Shown here in pieces: positions 8,551-17,185 of a stretch of 64,000 bases of DNA; positions within the stretch are counted from its first letter, which is position 1; the number at the start of each line of letters is the position of its first letter. A model generated the notes under the pieces. That model did no database searches, was not told the DNA's origin, and worked only from the letters and a program-made list of their open reading frames with translations. Made by a program: the position numbers and the translations under genes. The stretch is from Roseimarinus sediminis. GTDB taxonomy: Bacteria > Bacteroidota > Bacteroidia > Bacteroidales > Prolixibacteraceae. The stretch is taken from the NCBI RefSeq assembly GCF_050433125.1, contig NZ_JBNPXV010000008.1, forward strand, positions 62,001 through 126,000, given 5' to 3'.

Positions 8551-9369
8551 ATGGCAGAAACACTGAAAATAGAGGATATCATCCAGGATCAAAACAAGGT
8601 TTACGGCAAATCGAAAATCATGACCGACGTTCCCATGCACTATTGCTACGGTTGTAGTCATGGCGTAGTTCACAAACTGATTGCCGAAGTGATTGAGGAA
8701 ATGGATATCCAGGGCGAAGTAGTAGGCGTCACTCCGGTTGGCTGTTCGGTATTGGCTTACAACTATCTCGACATCGACTGGATGCAGGCAGCCCACGGAC
8801 GTGCACCGGCAGTGGCCACCGGCTACAAAAGGGTGAATCCCGAAAAATATGTATTTGCCTATCAGGGCGACGGCGACCTGGCTGCCATCGGAACCGCCGA
8901 AACCATGCATGCCGTTAACCGGGGTGAAAACATTGTAATGATATTCATCAATAATGGCATTTATGGAATGACCGGCGGACAAATGGCTCCAACCACCATG
9001 CTGGGCCAGGAAACTTCGACCTGCCCCTTTGGAAGGGATGTTGACCTGAATGGCTACCCGTTAAAAATCACTGAGCTACTGGCACAGCTCCCTGGTTCAG
9101 CCTATGTTACCCGACAGAGTGTACACACCCCGGGCAATGTGCGCAAATGCAAAAAAGCCATCCGTAAGGCATTCGAAAATTCAGCCAAAGGCATCGGAAC
9201 CTCATTTGTCGAAGTGGTTTCAACCTGTAACTCAGGATGGAAGTTAACCCCCGAACAATCGAACCACTGGATGGAAGAAAACATGTTCCCCTTCTATCCA
9301 CTTGGAACACTTAAGGACGGTGAACGTGACCAGCCTGATCAATACCTTGTGCAAAAACTAAAAAAGTAA
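8551..9369 (+). CDS. 2-oxoacid:ferredoxin oxidoreductase beta subunit (TPP-binding)
   Basis: A 272-aa subunit that binds thiamine diphosphate. The TPP/Mg motif is 'GDGDLAAIGTAETMHAVN', ending in 'FINNGIYGMTGGQMAPTT', at about residues 108-150. Early cysteines 'YCYGCSHG' and a later 'TSTCPFGRD' may take part in electron transfer. With alpha it forms the active site that interconverts a 2-oxoacid plus CoA with an acyl-CoA plus CO2. It starts 3 bp after alpha and ends 4 bp before gamma, indicating tight translational coupling. Confidence 0.93.
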   Translation: MAETLKIEDIIQDQNKVYGKSKIMTDVPMHYCYGCSHGVVHKLIAEVIEEMDIQGEVVGVTPVGCSVLAYNYLDIDWMQAAHGRAPAVATGYKRVNPEKYVFAYQGDGDLAAIGTAETMHAVNRGENIVMIFINNGIYGMTGGQMAPTTMLGQETSTCPFGRDVDLNGYPLKITELLAQLPGSAYVTRQSVHTPGNVRKCKKAIRKAFENSAKGIGTSFVEVVSTCNSGWKLTPEQSNHWMEENMFPFYPLGTLKDGERDQPDQYLVQKLKK

Positions 9370-9373
9370 AACC

Positions 9374-9919
9374 ATGACGGAAGAAATAATCATAGCAGGT
9401 TTTGGCGGACAGGGCGTTTTGTCGATGGGCAAGATTCTGGCCTATTCAGGCATCATGCAAAACCAGGAAGTCTCATGGTTCCCTTCGTACGGACCCGAGA
9501 TGCGCGGTGGAACAGCCAATGTAACCGTTATTCTGAGTGACGAACGTATTTCGTCGCCGGTATTAAACAATTACGACACAGCCATCATCCTCAACCAGCA
9601 ATCGCTCGACAAATTCGAGCAAAGCATCAAGCCCGGCGGCACGCTGATTTTCGATCCCAACGGAATCGTACACGAGCCCACACGAAGCGACATTAAAATT
9701 TACAAGATCGAAGCTACAAGACTGGCTGCCGAGAAAGGACAAGCAAAAATATTTAACATGATCGTATTGGGTGCTTTCCTGAAAGCCAAGCCGATTGTTC
9801 AAATCGAAAATGTAAAGAAAGGACTTGAAAAGTCATTGCCCGAAAGGCACCACCATCTGATTCCAATGAACATTGAAGCATTGAAATACGGTGAAGAGGC
9901 CATGGTTGATTTAAATTGA
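9374..9919 (+). CDS. 2-oxoacid:ferredoxin oxidoreductase gamma subunit
   Basis: A 181-aa subunit of the pyruvate/ketoisovalerate oxidoreductase catalytic family. It begins with the Rossmann-like 'EEIIIAGFGGQGVLSMGKILAYSG' and contains 'SWFPSYGPEMRGGTANVTV', both diagnostic of the CoA-binding gamma domain. It is the last gene of the Phe operon, followed 25 bp later by a strong intrinsic terminator. The order delta-alpha-beta-gamma matches KorDABC-type enzymes of anaerobic Bacteroidota. Confidence 0.93.
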   Translation: MTEEIIIAGFGGQGVLSMGKILAYSGIMQNQEVSWFPSYGPEMRGGTANVTVILSDERISSPVLNNYDTAIILNQQSLDKFEQSIKPGGTLIFDPNGIVHEPTRSDIKIYKIEATRLAAEKGQAKIFNMIVLGAFLKAKPIVQIENVKKGLEKSLPERHHHLIPMNIEALKYGEEAMVDLN

Positions 9920-9944
9920 AACAACAAATAAATCAGATTTGCAT

Positions 9945-9977
9945 AAGGTGCGTGGCTTTTGTCATGCACCTTTTTTT
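9945..9977 (+). terminator. Intrinsic terminator of the Phe/oxidoreductase operon
   Basis: AAGGTGCGTG (9945-9954) pairs with CATGCACCTT (9963-9972), ten pairs including one G-U, around an 8-nt loop, and runs into a T tract. Confidence 0.85.
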
Positions 9978-10094
9978 ACAAAAATAAGCTTTATAACATA
10001 ATTCATCTTCATCTAAGCAAAACAGTTTCGTCGTAAATTGCTCACCACAAGAGGTTAATTATCCATCAATTTTATCAACTAACACTTTACGGGG

Positions 10095-12500
10095 ATGAAA
10101 ACAATAAGCTTATGTTTGCTGGCACTGCTCATATGCAGTGTTGGTTTTGCACAGGGTGTGGTAAAGTCGGCTGCACCAATTAAAAATGAAAAACTGACAC
10201 CATCACTCCCTCCGGAGCCTTCAGGGCTGAAGGAACATCTATATAAAAGCAGCCATTCAGCCACCGACGACCCTGAACCCAGTGAATGGCATGTAGGCGG
10301 CCCGACGCTCAGTCATTTTCACAACCTGCAGGATGCCATTAACTCTGAAGAGGTAAAATATGGCGACATCATATACATTTACACCAATCATGTTGCCAAC
10401 GGCTATCCTGTTGAAGGCATCTACATTTATAAAGATCTTGAGATCGTTGGCATAACCGACAATGAATTCGTTGCCCTTAATGGCGGCGCTAACAAACTTT
10501 CATCCGACCGACGCTGTGTTACCATTGCACAAGGGGTAAAGGTTACCATGCGGAATATCTCCATGTGCAACGGGAATGCCAGTGATGGAGAATATGGCAT
10601 GGGCGGTGCAATTTACAACAACGGCCACCTGATTCTCGACGATGTCTTCATCTATAGCAACTTATCGAACTATGGCGGAGGCGCCATACACAATGCCGGC
10701 ATACTGGAAGTAAGCAACAGTTTCTTTAACACCAATGACTCTTATCTGGGCGGAGCCATCTCCAACTCGGGCACCATGAAGCTCGACAACATTATTTTTT
10801 CTTACTGCAGGGCAAGCGGATTTGGTGGAGCCATTTATACCTTCGAAACCGGTAGTGAAGAGATCAGCAATTCACGCTTTGAACATTGTTCGGCTGAAAG
10901 TTCAGCAGGCGTTCATTATAACTGGGGCTACCCCGTTTACAAGAATTGCAGAATATGGGACAACAAAGCCATCAACTACCTGGGTGGAACCATTGTAAAC
11001 GAAGGTCAGATGAATATCTCAGCTTGTGTCTTTTATGATAATACAGCAGAAACACTGGGTGGTGCCATTTCGAATTCGGGCATCCTGTTTGTCGATCACA
11101 GCGCATTCTATAACAACAGGTGCAATCAGTACCAGGGCGGTGCAATCGCTAATTTCGCAAACATGTACCTATACAGGGTAACAGCCTCGGGCAATTCAGG
11201 TTATGGGGCCATTGGCAATTCAGCCTTTTATGATGATACAGAAAAAAATGCCAATGCCTATCTGATAAACTGTACCGTTACAAACAACACCAATCCCGAT
11301 TGCTCGGGCATCAGCCTTCACGAGGAAACAGGATCATCCTATCTGTCATTGGTCAATTCAATAGTGGCCAACAACAAAGGAGGTGGCTACGATATTGAAC
11401 AATACAATGCCTATTTGTCAACCGATGGATGCAATATTCTTGGTAGCAGTGATTCCTCCTACCTTTTTATGGTAAGCGACATGCCGGGCATCGATCCCCA
11501 ACTTGATGAATTAAGCATTACCGGCCTGGAAGTTCCTTTCCACCAGCCGCTGCCTCACAGTCCGGCCATCAATGCCATTGCCAATGAAACCAGGAATGCT
11601 GAACAAGCCACCGGTGATCCCTATTTCTTTAACAGCCCAATTAGCCCCAATGGACTTTACGACATCGGGGCTTATGAAACGAATGAAAGTCAGATGAATT
11701 CGGCCGTATGGTCAATATGGGAAAATTACAACCCCGGTACCAGCATCCCCTACAATGTAAGTATTCCCTGGGAAACTGATCTCATCTGGCACCCGGCAGT
11801 CAACAACCTGCACATAGGAACAGAGGGTATTCTGCATGTTACAGAAGCACTTGAACTAGAAGGAAAACTTTTCTACAATGGAAAAGCCAGCAGCCTTGTA
11901 TTGTATGAAGGTATCGAATTTAAACAGCATGAGAATTACCTTGTTGTTCCTGAAATCGCATCGCTTGATTGCCAAACCGGCGATGATGAAAACTTCACCC
12001 TCACCATTGAAACACACAGCCACGGGCTGGCCTTTAATGCAACCTTTGAATATGGGAAAAGCAGTGCCGATTACGATCTCCGACAATACAACGACACCAT
12101 TCGTTTGGAAGAAAAAATAGATGGTAACATCCTGCGCACCTACACCTATCATTTTAAGGCGCCCGGCCTGATCGATGGTTACTACAGAATTCGTTTAACA
12201 GGCGAACAGTTTACTTTTGTCACTGCGCCGCGCAGGGCCACCAACAAATCAGATTTTGATGAAAAGCTGTATACGATGGGCATCAAAATTTTAAGCACCA
12301 ACAACACCTTACGCATTGAAAACAGGAAGAACGAAATAAGAGCATTTCGCTTAATCAACATGGGCGGACAATGTGTTTTCACCTGTGAACCGGCAAGCCA
12401 GCAACAACTTATCGAAAAGCACAACCTGGTATCAGGTTGGTATATTGCAACAGTGAAAACAACAAAAGGCGACTATGTTTCGAAGGTATTGATCAAATAA
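10095..12500 (+). CDS. Secreted beta-helix protein with GGAI repeats and T9SS sorting domain
   Basis: An 801-aa exported protein of unknown function. A signal peptide (MKTISLCLLALLICSVGFAQ) is followed by a right-handed parallel beta-helix over about residues 60-500. Within it the motif GGAI.N recurs at least six times (GGAIYN, GGAIHN, GGAISN, GGAIAN), as in polymorphic-membrane-protein repeats of autotransporter adhesins. After a linker and a beta-sandwich-like stretch, the C-terminal ~70 residues ('IRAFRLINMGGQCVF ... GWYIATVKTTKGDYVSKVLIK') form a type A T9SS sorting domain, so it is probably surface-anchored or released. An adhesin or polysaccharide-binding role is inference. It is transcribed alone. 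Confidence 0.8.
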   Translation: MKTISLCLLALLICSVGFAQGVVKSAAPIKNEKLTPSLPPEPSGLKEHLYKSSHSATDDPEPSEWHVGGPTLSHFHNLQDAINSEEVKYGDIIYIYTNHVANGYPVEGIYIYKDLEIVGITDNEFVALNGGANKLSSDRRCVTIAQGVKVTMRNISMCNGNASDGEYGMGGAIYNNGHLILDDVFIYSNLSNYGGGAIHNAGILEVSNSFFNTNDSYLGGAISNSGTMKLDNIIFSYCRASGFGGAIYTFETGSEEISNSRFEHCSAESSAGVHYNWGYPVYKNCRIWDNKAINYLGGTIVNEGQMNISACVFYDNTAETLGGAISNSGILFVDHSAFYNNRCNQYQGGAIANFANMYLYRVTASGNSGYGAIGNSAFYDDTEKNANAYLINCTVTNNTNPDCSGISLHEETGSSYLSLVNSIVANNKGGGYDIEQYNAYLSTDGCNILGSSDSSYLFMVSDMPGIDPQLDELSITGLEVPFHQPLPHSPAINAIANETRNAEQATGDPYFFNSPISPNGLYDIGAYETNESQMNSAVWSIWENYNPGTSIPYNVSIPWETDLIWHPAVNNLHIGTEGILHVTEALELEGKLFYNGKASSLVLYEGIEFKQHENYLVVPEIASLDCQTGDDENFTLTIETHSHGLAFNATFEYGKSSADYDLRQYNDTIRLEEKIDGNILRTYTYHFKAPGLIDGYYRIRLTGEQFTFVTAPRRATNKSDFDEKLYTMGIKILSTNNTLRIENRKNEIRAFRLINMGGQCVFTCEPASQQQLIEKHNLVSGWYIATVKTTKGDYVSKVLIK

Positions 12501-12581
12501 AATTCAATTTGGAGAAAGCGCTGTTTACCATCCGAATTTCATCGTGTGACCGGCAGCCCGCTCACTTCAAACAGGCAATTG

Positions 12582-12612
12582 AGAGTAGCTTTTAATGGGT
12601 AAAAGCTACTCT
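12582..12612. terminator. Bidirectional intrinsic terminator between convergent genes
   Basis: A perfect 13-bp stem: AGAGTAGCTTTTA (12582-12594), loop ATGGG, TAAAAGCTACTCT (12600-12612), followed by TTCCTTTTT. The right arm overlaps the stop codon of the minus-strand ABC transporter gene (12606-12608). Confidence 0.85.
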
Positions 12613-15600
12613 TTCCTTTTTATAAAATCCATGGGATTGTAGAAGATTTTATCGCGAAACTTCGACAGCTGCAAGAGGCGCCATTCTTCTACGTAACCGA
12701 TGGTCTTGTTCAGCAGATCGAAGTAGAGCGAAACCATCAGCAAAAAAGTAAACAACCATATAAGAAGTATGTTGAACAATACGGTGCTGATTCTGAACTT
12801 ACCGAGGTATTTGTAGGAAGCATAGAAATGAGCACGTCCGTTGTCATAAGCAGGCTTGCGGTACACGGGCTCATCACCCTGCAATATCCGGTTCCCGGCC
12901 AGATAAACCTTATAACGTGAATACTTATCACGAACCAGGGCTTCGAGCTGTTCATTGCGGAAACGATCACGATAGGCCGCCAGTTGTTGATGATCATTGT
13001 TGAATTTGGCCAGCAACAGCTCATACTGTACAGTTAATTGTTGATTAATTGCATTGAACTCCTGCTCGTTTGTTTTTTGTGCACTGTTCAGCCATGCCTT
13101 TACAGCGGCAGCATCTTTCCGGTCAAGTGATCCTGCAACGACAGCGGCTATAGCAGCGTCAGGCAGGGCTGCTGTTTGCTTATCACCTTGTATGAGCTCG
13201 TTAAATGCCTGCAGTAATATTGCCTGTGTGCGTTGAATCTTTGCACTGTCGGCCTGCTCAACTGCCTGCAAAAAGCTTTCAAGGTAATCGTTCACCTGAG
13301 GAAACCAGTAATAGGTTCTGAAATTAAGATCGTTTTTTTCCCTTTCCAGATCGAAAAGCACCTTTTCGTATTGATTGTTCTTGTATTGATTCACGGCCAG
13401 AGCTTCGTACGACCAGCGCGATGTCATCAGGTCGCCAATAAGCGGTGTTTGGGTATAGCTGCTCATCGACGAATGCATCTTGTTGAAATCGACAATTACA
13501 CCACTGAGTAACAATTGAGGCACCAGCATCAGCGGAATCATTACATAAATGGTAACAGCCGAGTTAAGGCCGGCCGATAAATTCAATCCAAGTAAATTGG
13601 CAAAACAGGTTGTGGTAAACAGGATGGCCCAGGTTGAAAAACCGAGCCCTTCGAAGCCCAGCATCGAGTAGGCAATCAATACAAAGGTCAGCACCTGAAA
13701 GGCAGAGATACTAAACAGCATGAGTATTTTTGAACTGATATAAGCCCCCCTGCTCAGTTCGAGAAACTCTTCGCGCTTTAGTATTTTACGATCCTTAAAA
13801 ATCTCCTCGGCACTAATGCTTAAACCTAGAAACAAGGCCACGACCACACTCATGAAAAGGAAGGCGGGAATATTGTCATTCAGTGCAAAAACATACTTTC
13901 CGGCAGGGGCGTATTTTGAAAAGAAGCCCAAAATCAGGGCAAGCAGAGGTGCCTCGAGAAGGGCAATGGTCAGGTATTGCCGGTTCGATTTCTTGCTTGC
14001 GAAATCCCGTTTCAGAAACAGACCCAGTTGTTTGAACCAGTTGGGGGTTTTAAACTTCACCTTTGGGAAGGTTTCCTGTTCTACAGGATTGTCTTTCATA
14101 AACTGAACAACCCGGGGTTCTACTTTTTCCTTGTAGCGCTCGTACCATTCTTCGGGTGCTATTTTACGCCGCCTGATACTTTTCCCAAACGGATCGACCA
14201 TCCGCTCTTCGATAATACGCAAGGGCTGCTCTGTTTTCACATTTCCGCATGAAAGACATTCACTTTCATCGGGATTAACATAGTTGGCTTCATTCTTAAA
14301 ATAGGTAACCGCCTCCATGGGGTTACCAAAAAAGACCACCCGTCCCCCCTTGTCCATCACAATCATGCGGTCGAAGAGCTTGTAAATGTCGCTGGCCGGC
14401 TGATGAATGTTGGCAATTACCAGCTTGCCTTTCAAACACTGCCTTTTGAGTAAATACATGATCTTTTCGGAATCGGATGACGAAAGTCCCGAAGTAGGTT
14501 CATCGGCCAGCAAAACAGAGGGTTCGCGCATCAGTTCAAGCGCAATATTGAGTCGTTTTCGCTGGCCTCCGCTCAATATTTTCTTAAGCGGACTGCCCAC
14601 TACCAGATCGCGCGCTTCCACCAGATCGAAATCGATCAGCGTTTGCTCAATGATCTTATCAATTTCCTCGTCATTCATGTTCCCAAAACAGAAGCGGGCA
14701 TTGAATTCGAGGTTCTTATAAACGGTTAACTCTTCGAGCAGCAGATCATCCTGAGGAACATAGCCAATTACCCCTTTTAAAAGGCTTTCGTTTTGGGGAT
14801 CGTGCAAATCGAGCCCGTTAATGGTGATTTTTCCCCTGTAAGGTTTCAGCTTCCCGTTTAACACATTCAGCAAAGTAGTCTTTCCTACACCACTTCCCCC
14901 CAGAATACCAACCAGGTCGCCCGAGCGTTCCTGAAAGCTGAAGGGATGAAGTCCGTATACCTTCCGGGAGAAACGGTATTCAATGTTTTCGGCATTGTAC
15001 ACAATAATAGGATTACCAGCCTGCCGAATAAAGCGCGACATAATGCTGCTGTAATAAATCGGGATGATACGCGAGGTGCGCAGAATACCTCCCTGAGGAA
15101 AAACATACATCCGGTTTTGGGCCAGGCGATGACCATTAAGATAGAGGTTCCGGGGGCCCCAATACTTAAAAAAGAGGGTGTCGATACTGCTGATTCTGAT
15201 CAGTTCAAGTTCAATTTGCTGATCTTTCCGGTACAAATGTTTTATGTCAGGATCGTGATACTTTTCGTTGCCGTTTACAACAAAAAGACAATTCTTGTCC
15301 TTCACCGAGGCGATGCCATTCAGGTAAAAACTGAACAGCTTTTCGTATTCCCTGCGATCGATCTTCAGCCCGTCGGCCACCACCCGCACCGTGTGCAGGT
15401 CATTCTGATCGATGCCGGCAGGTTGCTTTACGAAGTTGAGCAACTGCACCAGCATCATAAAGCGGGCTTCAAGATTGAACAATTCAACAATGCCCGCACA
15501 AATTTTTTCGATGTAACGGTGGTTAATCAGTCGCTCATCGGCATTGTATAGTATTTCGCGGTTCGTTACATGATAGTATTCAACAAACTCGTGGTAAAGC

Positions 15601-15776
15601 TCAAGGTACTTCCCGGCCATCTCGTTGCTGAAATTCTCCTTCAGGTACGATTTTACAAGTTCATCAGCATCATTCACCTTACGTTCGCTATGGTAGTCGG
15701 TGATGATGGCAAACAGCTTGATGAGCGTTTCAATAATGCCTTCGTACATTGATTCTATTTTAGTGTACACCATCAA
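12606..15776 (-). CDS. ABCG-like ABC transporter with large N-terminal extension
   Basis: A 1056-aa fused ATPase-permease. Residues 1-200 are an alpha-helical domain resembling TerB-like regions, and 205-250 look FHA-like ('GPRNLYLNGHRLAQNRMYVFPQGGILR'). The nucleotide-binding domain follows: Walker A GGSGVGKT (293-300), 'YVPQDDLLLEELTVYKNLEF', signature LSGGQRKRLNIALEL, Walker B 'VLLADEPTSGL' and 'NIHQPASDIYKLFDRM', the eukaryotic White/ABCG arrangement. Membrane helices begin near residue 590, and a long soluble insert (about 780-960) separates the last helices. It is downstream of a lipoprotein gene (68 bp gap, same strand). Substrate unknown. Confidence 0.85.
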   Translation of the reverse strand: MMVYTKIESMYEGIIETLIKLFAIITDYHSERKVNDADELVKSYLKENFSNEMAGKYLELYHEFVEYYHVTNREILYNADERLINHRYIEKICAGIVELFNLEARFMMLVQLLNFVKQPAGIDQNDLHTVRVVADGLKIDRREYEKLFSFYLNGIASVKDKNCLFVVNGNEKYHDPDIKHLYRKDQQIELELIRISSIDTLFFKYWGPRNLYLNGHRLAQNRMYVFPQGGILRTSRIIPIYYSSIMSRFIRQAGNPIIVYNAENIEYRFSRKVYGLHPFSFQERSGDLVGILGGSGVGKTTLLNVLNGKLKPYRGKITINGLDLHDPQNESLLKGVIGYVPQDDLLLEELTVYKNLEFNARFCFGNMNDEEIDKIIEQTLIDFDLVEARDLVVGSPLKKILSGGQRKRLNIALELMREPSVLLADEPTSGLSSSDSEKIMYLLKRQCLKGKLVIANIHQPASDIYKLFDRMIVMDKGGRVVFFGNPMEAVTYFKNEANYVNPDESECLSCGNVKTEQPLRIIEERMVDPFGKSIRRRKIAPEEWYERYKEKVEPRVVQFMKDNPVEQETFPKVKFKTPNWFKQLGLFLKRDFASKKSNRQYLTIALLEAPLLALILGFFSKYAPAGKYVFALNDNIPAFLFMSVVVALFLGLSISAEEIFKDRKILKREEFLELSRGAYISSKILMLFSISAFQVLTFVLIAYSMLGFEGLGFSTWAILFTTTCFANLLGLNLSAGLNSAVTIYVMIPLMLVPQLLLSGVIVDFNKMHSSMSSYTQTPLIGDLMTSRWSYEALAVNQYKNNQYEKVLFDLEREKNDLNFRTYYWFPQVNDYLESFLQAVEQADSAKIQRTQAILLQAFNELIQGDKQTAALPDAAIAAVVAGSLDRKDAAAVKAWLNSAQKTNEQEFNAINQQLTVQYELLLAKFNNDHQQLAAYRDRFRNEQLEALVRDKYSRYKVYLAGNRILQGDEPVYRKPAYDNGRAHFYASYKYLGKFRISTVLFNILLIWLFTFLLMVSLYFDLLNKTIGYVEEWRLLQLSKFRDKIFYNPMDFIKRKE

Positions 15777-15844
15777 CTACAGTCTGCCGGAAGCAACAGC
15801 TGTACCTGTAAAATCAAAAGACAAGCGGGAAGTCCCGGAAACTA

Positions 15845-16696
15845 TCAGCGTAGATTCTTTTCTCTGATAGTTTCAAGCATGTCGGTCAGCTTAACGATTT
15901 GCTCCTCCGTCATCGAGCTCGAACCTTCTTCCATGGCATACACCTCATTGATTGAGCGAATGTATTCAAACGATTCGGCCGACATTTCGCTTTCACGGTA
16001 CTGAGCCATCTGTGTTTCGAGCTTTTTCAGATAGTCTTTCTGATAAAGAATCACTTTGATGATTTCAGGATTATTGAAGGTATTTTCCGAAATGTGCGTA
16101 GTGAGGTACAGGCCTTCTACTGCGGTGCCGCTTACAATCAGATACGACAGCTCATCACGTCCCTGCTTGTGCAAAAACTCATAAGCATCTTCGGTGTAGT
16201 TGATAATCAGGTTGGTTAATTCTTCCTGCTTGTCGAGATTCTCCCTGATTTTAGAAGCCACATCGCGTTTAAAAGCCGCAGTAAGATCCAGTTCGCCTAC
16301 CAATTGCTCGATGGCTTCAAAATAACTTTGAACCTCGGCTTTTTGATTGTAGGTAGCTGCATAGGCCAAATCGGCCAGATAAATACCCAGATTTAAAGCC
16401 TTGTTCTTATCGGTAAAATATTTACCTGCATTCTCTGCATCATGTGCAATGTCGAAAATATAAGTAGCTTCAATCTCATTCAACATTTTTGTTACATCAA
16501 AAGTTGAAGAAATGGGGTACACATAAGCTTCAATATCTTTTCTGATTTCGTCGGCAGCAACTGCCTCGGCCTCAACCGAAGTTGCTTTCTTTGTTTTGTT
16601 ATTGCATGAAATAAAAGTGTTTGTCAATAACAAAGTTACCATCATTGTCAAAACAAAGCTGACCGTCTTTCTGGTTTTCATAGGTATAATTTTCAT
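15845..16696 (-). CDS. Putative lipoprotein of unknown function
   Basis: A 283-aa protein starting MKIIPMKTRKTVSF. The start at 16696 is chosen because the upstream leader repeat aligns this ATG with the pheA ATG; a second ATG lies at 16681. A hydrophobic signal (VLTMMVTLLLTNTFISC) ends in a lipobox-like FISC, followed by a flexible segment and then a helical domain: 'ATYIFDIAHDAENAGKYFTDKNKAL', 'QEELTNLIINYTEDAYEFL', 'ELSYLIVSGTAVEGLYLTT'. I do not recognise the family. It probably forms an operon with the downstream ABC transporter and may be its periplasmic partner. Confidence 0.75.
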   Translation of the reverse strand: MKIIPMKTRKTVSFVLTMMVTLLLTNTFISCNNKTKKATSVEAEAVAADEIRKDIEAYVYPISSTFDVTKMLNEIEATYIFDIAHDAENAGKYFTDKNKALNLGIYLADLAYAATYNQKAEVQSYFEAIEQLVGELDLTAAFKRDVASKIRENLDKQEELTNLIINYTEDAYEFLHKQGRDELSYLIVSGTAVEGLYLTTHISENTFNNPEIIKVILYQKDYLKKLETQMAQYRESEMSAESFEYIRSINEVYAMEEGSSSMTEEQIVKLTDMLETIREKNLR

Positions 16697-16859
16697 CTGT
16701 TTATATTTCTTAAGTTGCTTATTACCTGTTGGATCAAGATTACTTTCTTTGAACGCTCCGGCTAGCCGCATAGCTTGCCCCGCTTTGGCGGGGCAACCCG
16801 CCATCCGTCAGCTGACGGAACAATTGTCTGTGTGCGAAATGTATTTCACATGGCTCGTT
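16696..16859 (-). repeat. Leader repeat, copy B (upstream of lipoprotein gene)
   Basis: Minus-strand counterpart of 4818-4963. It shares the 65-nt block with palindrome CCGTCAGCTGACGG (16805-16818) and the ~42 nt before the ATG. Copy B carries an extra hairpin, TTGCCCCGC / GCGGGGCAA with a 4-nt loop (16775-16796), inserted after the shared block. Otherwise the two leaders align end to end. Confidence 0.85.
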
Positions 16860-17185
16860 GCATCTGTGAGTAATTTGTTTTCAAAGCCTCACCCGCTTAA
16901 TAGTCAGGCCGGGCTTTTGATTTGTTAAAATTATAAATTACTGATGAATTACATAATATTTGTGCCAATTTTAGAGTTAGCAAATTCTAAAATTTCACAC
17001 AGGCCGGGTCCGCTGCTCACGATAAAGAACTCAACAATGCCTGCTCATGCTCCCTCAAGGGGCGTTTTCAATTGCACAAAAACACATCAACGGTAAGATA
17101 AAGTAAGTATTTAGGAAATGTAAAGAACGAAATTGGATATTTTCGTAACAACAAATGCAAACACAGTACAAATCAAATTTTATTT
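16860..17185. other. Intergenic region upstream of GH16 gene
   Basis: 326 bp between divergent genes. I see no gene, RNA or strong hairpin. TATTTTCG shortly before the GH16 start resembles a -7 element with one mismatch, but no -33 partner is evident. Confidence 0.3.

Noticed and set aside
16596..16928. 110-codon plus-strand ORF opposite the lipoprotein start
   Set aside because: It overlaps the lipoprotein signal peptide on the opposite strand, and its similarity to another ORF is explained by the leader repeat.
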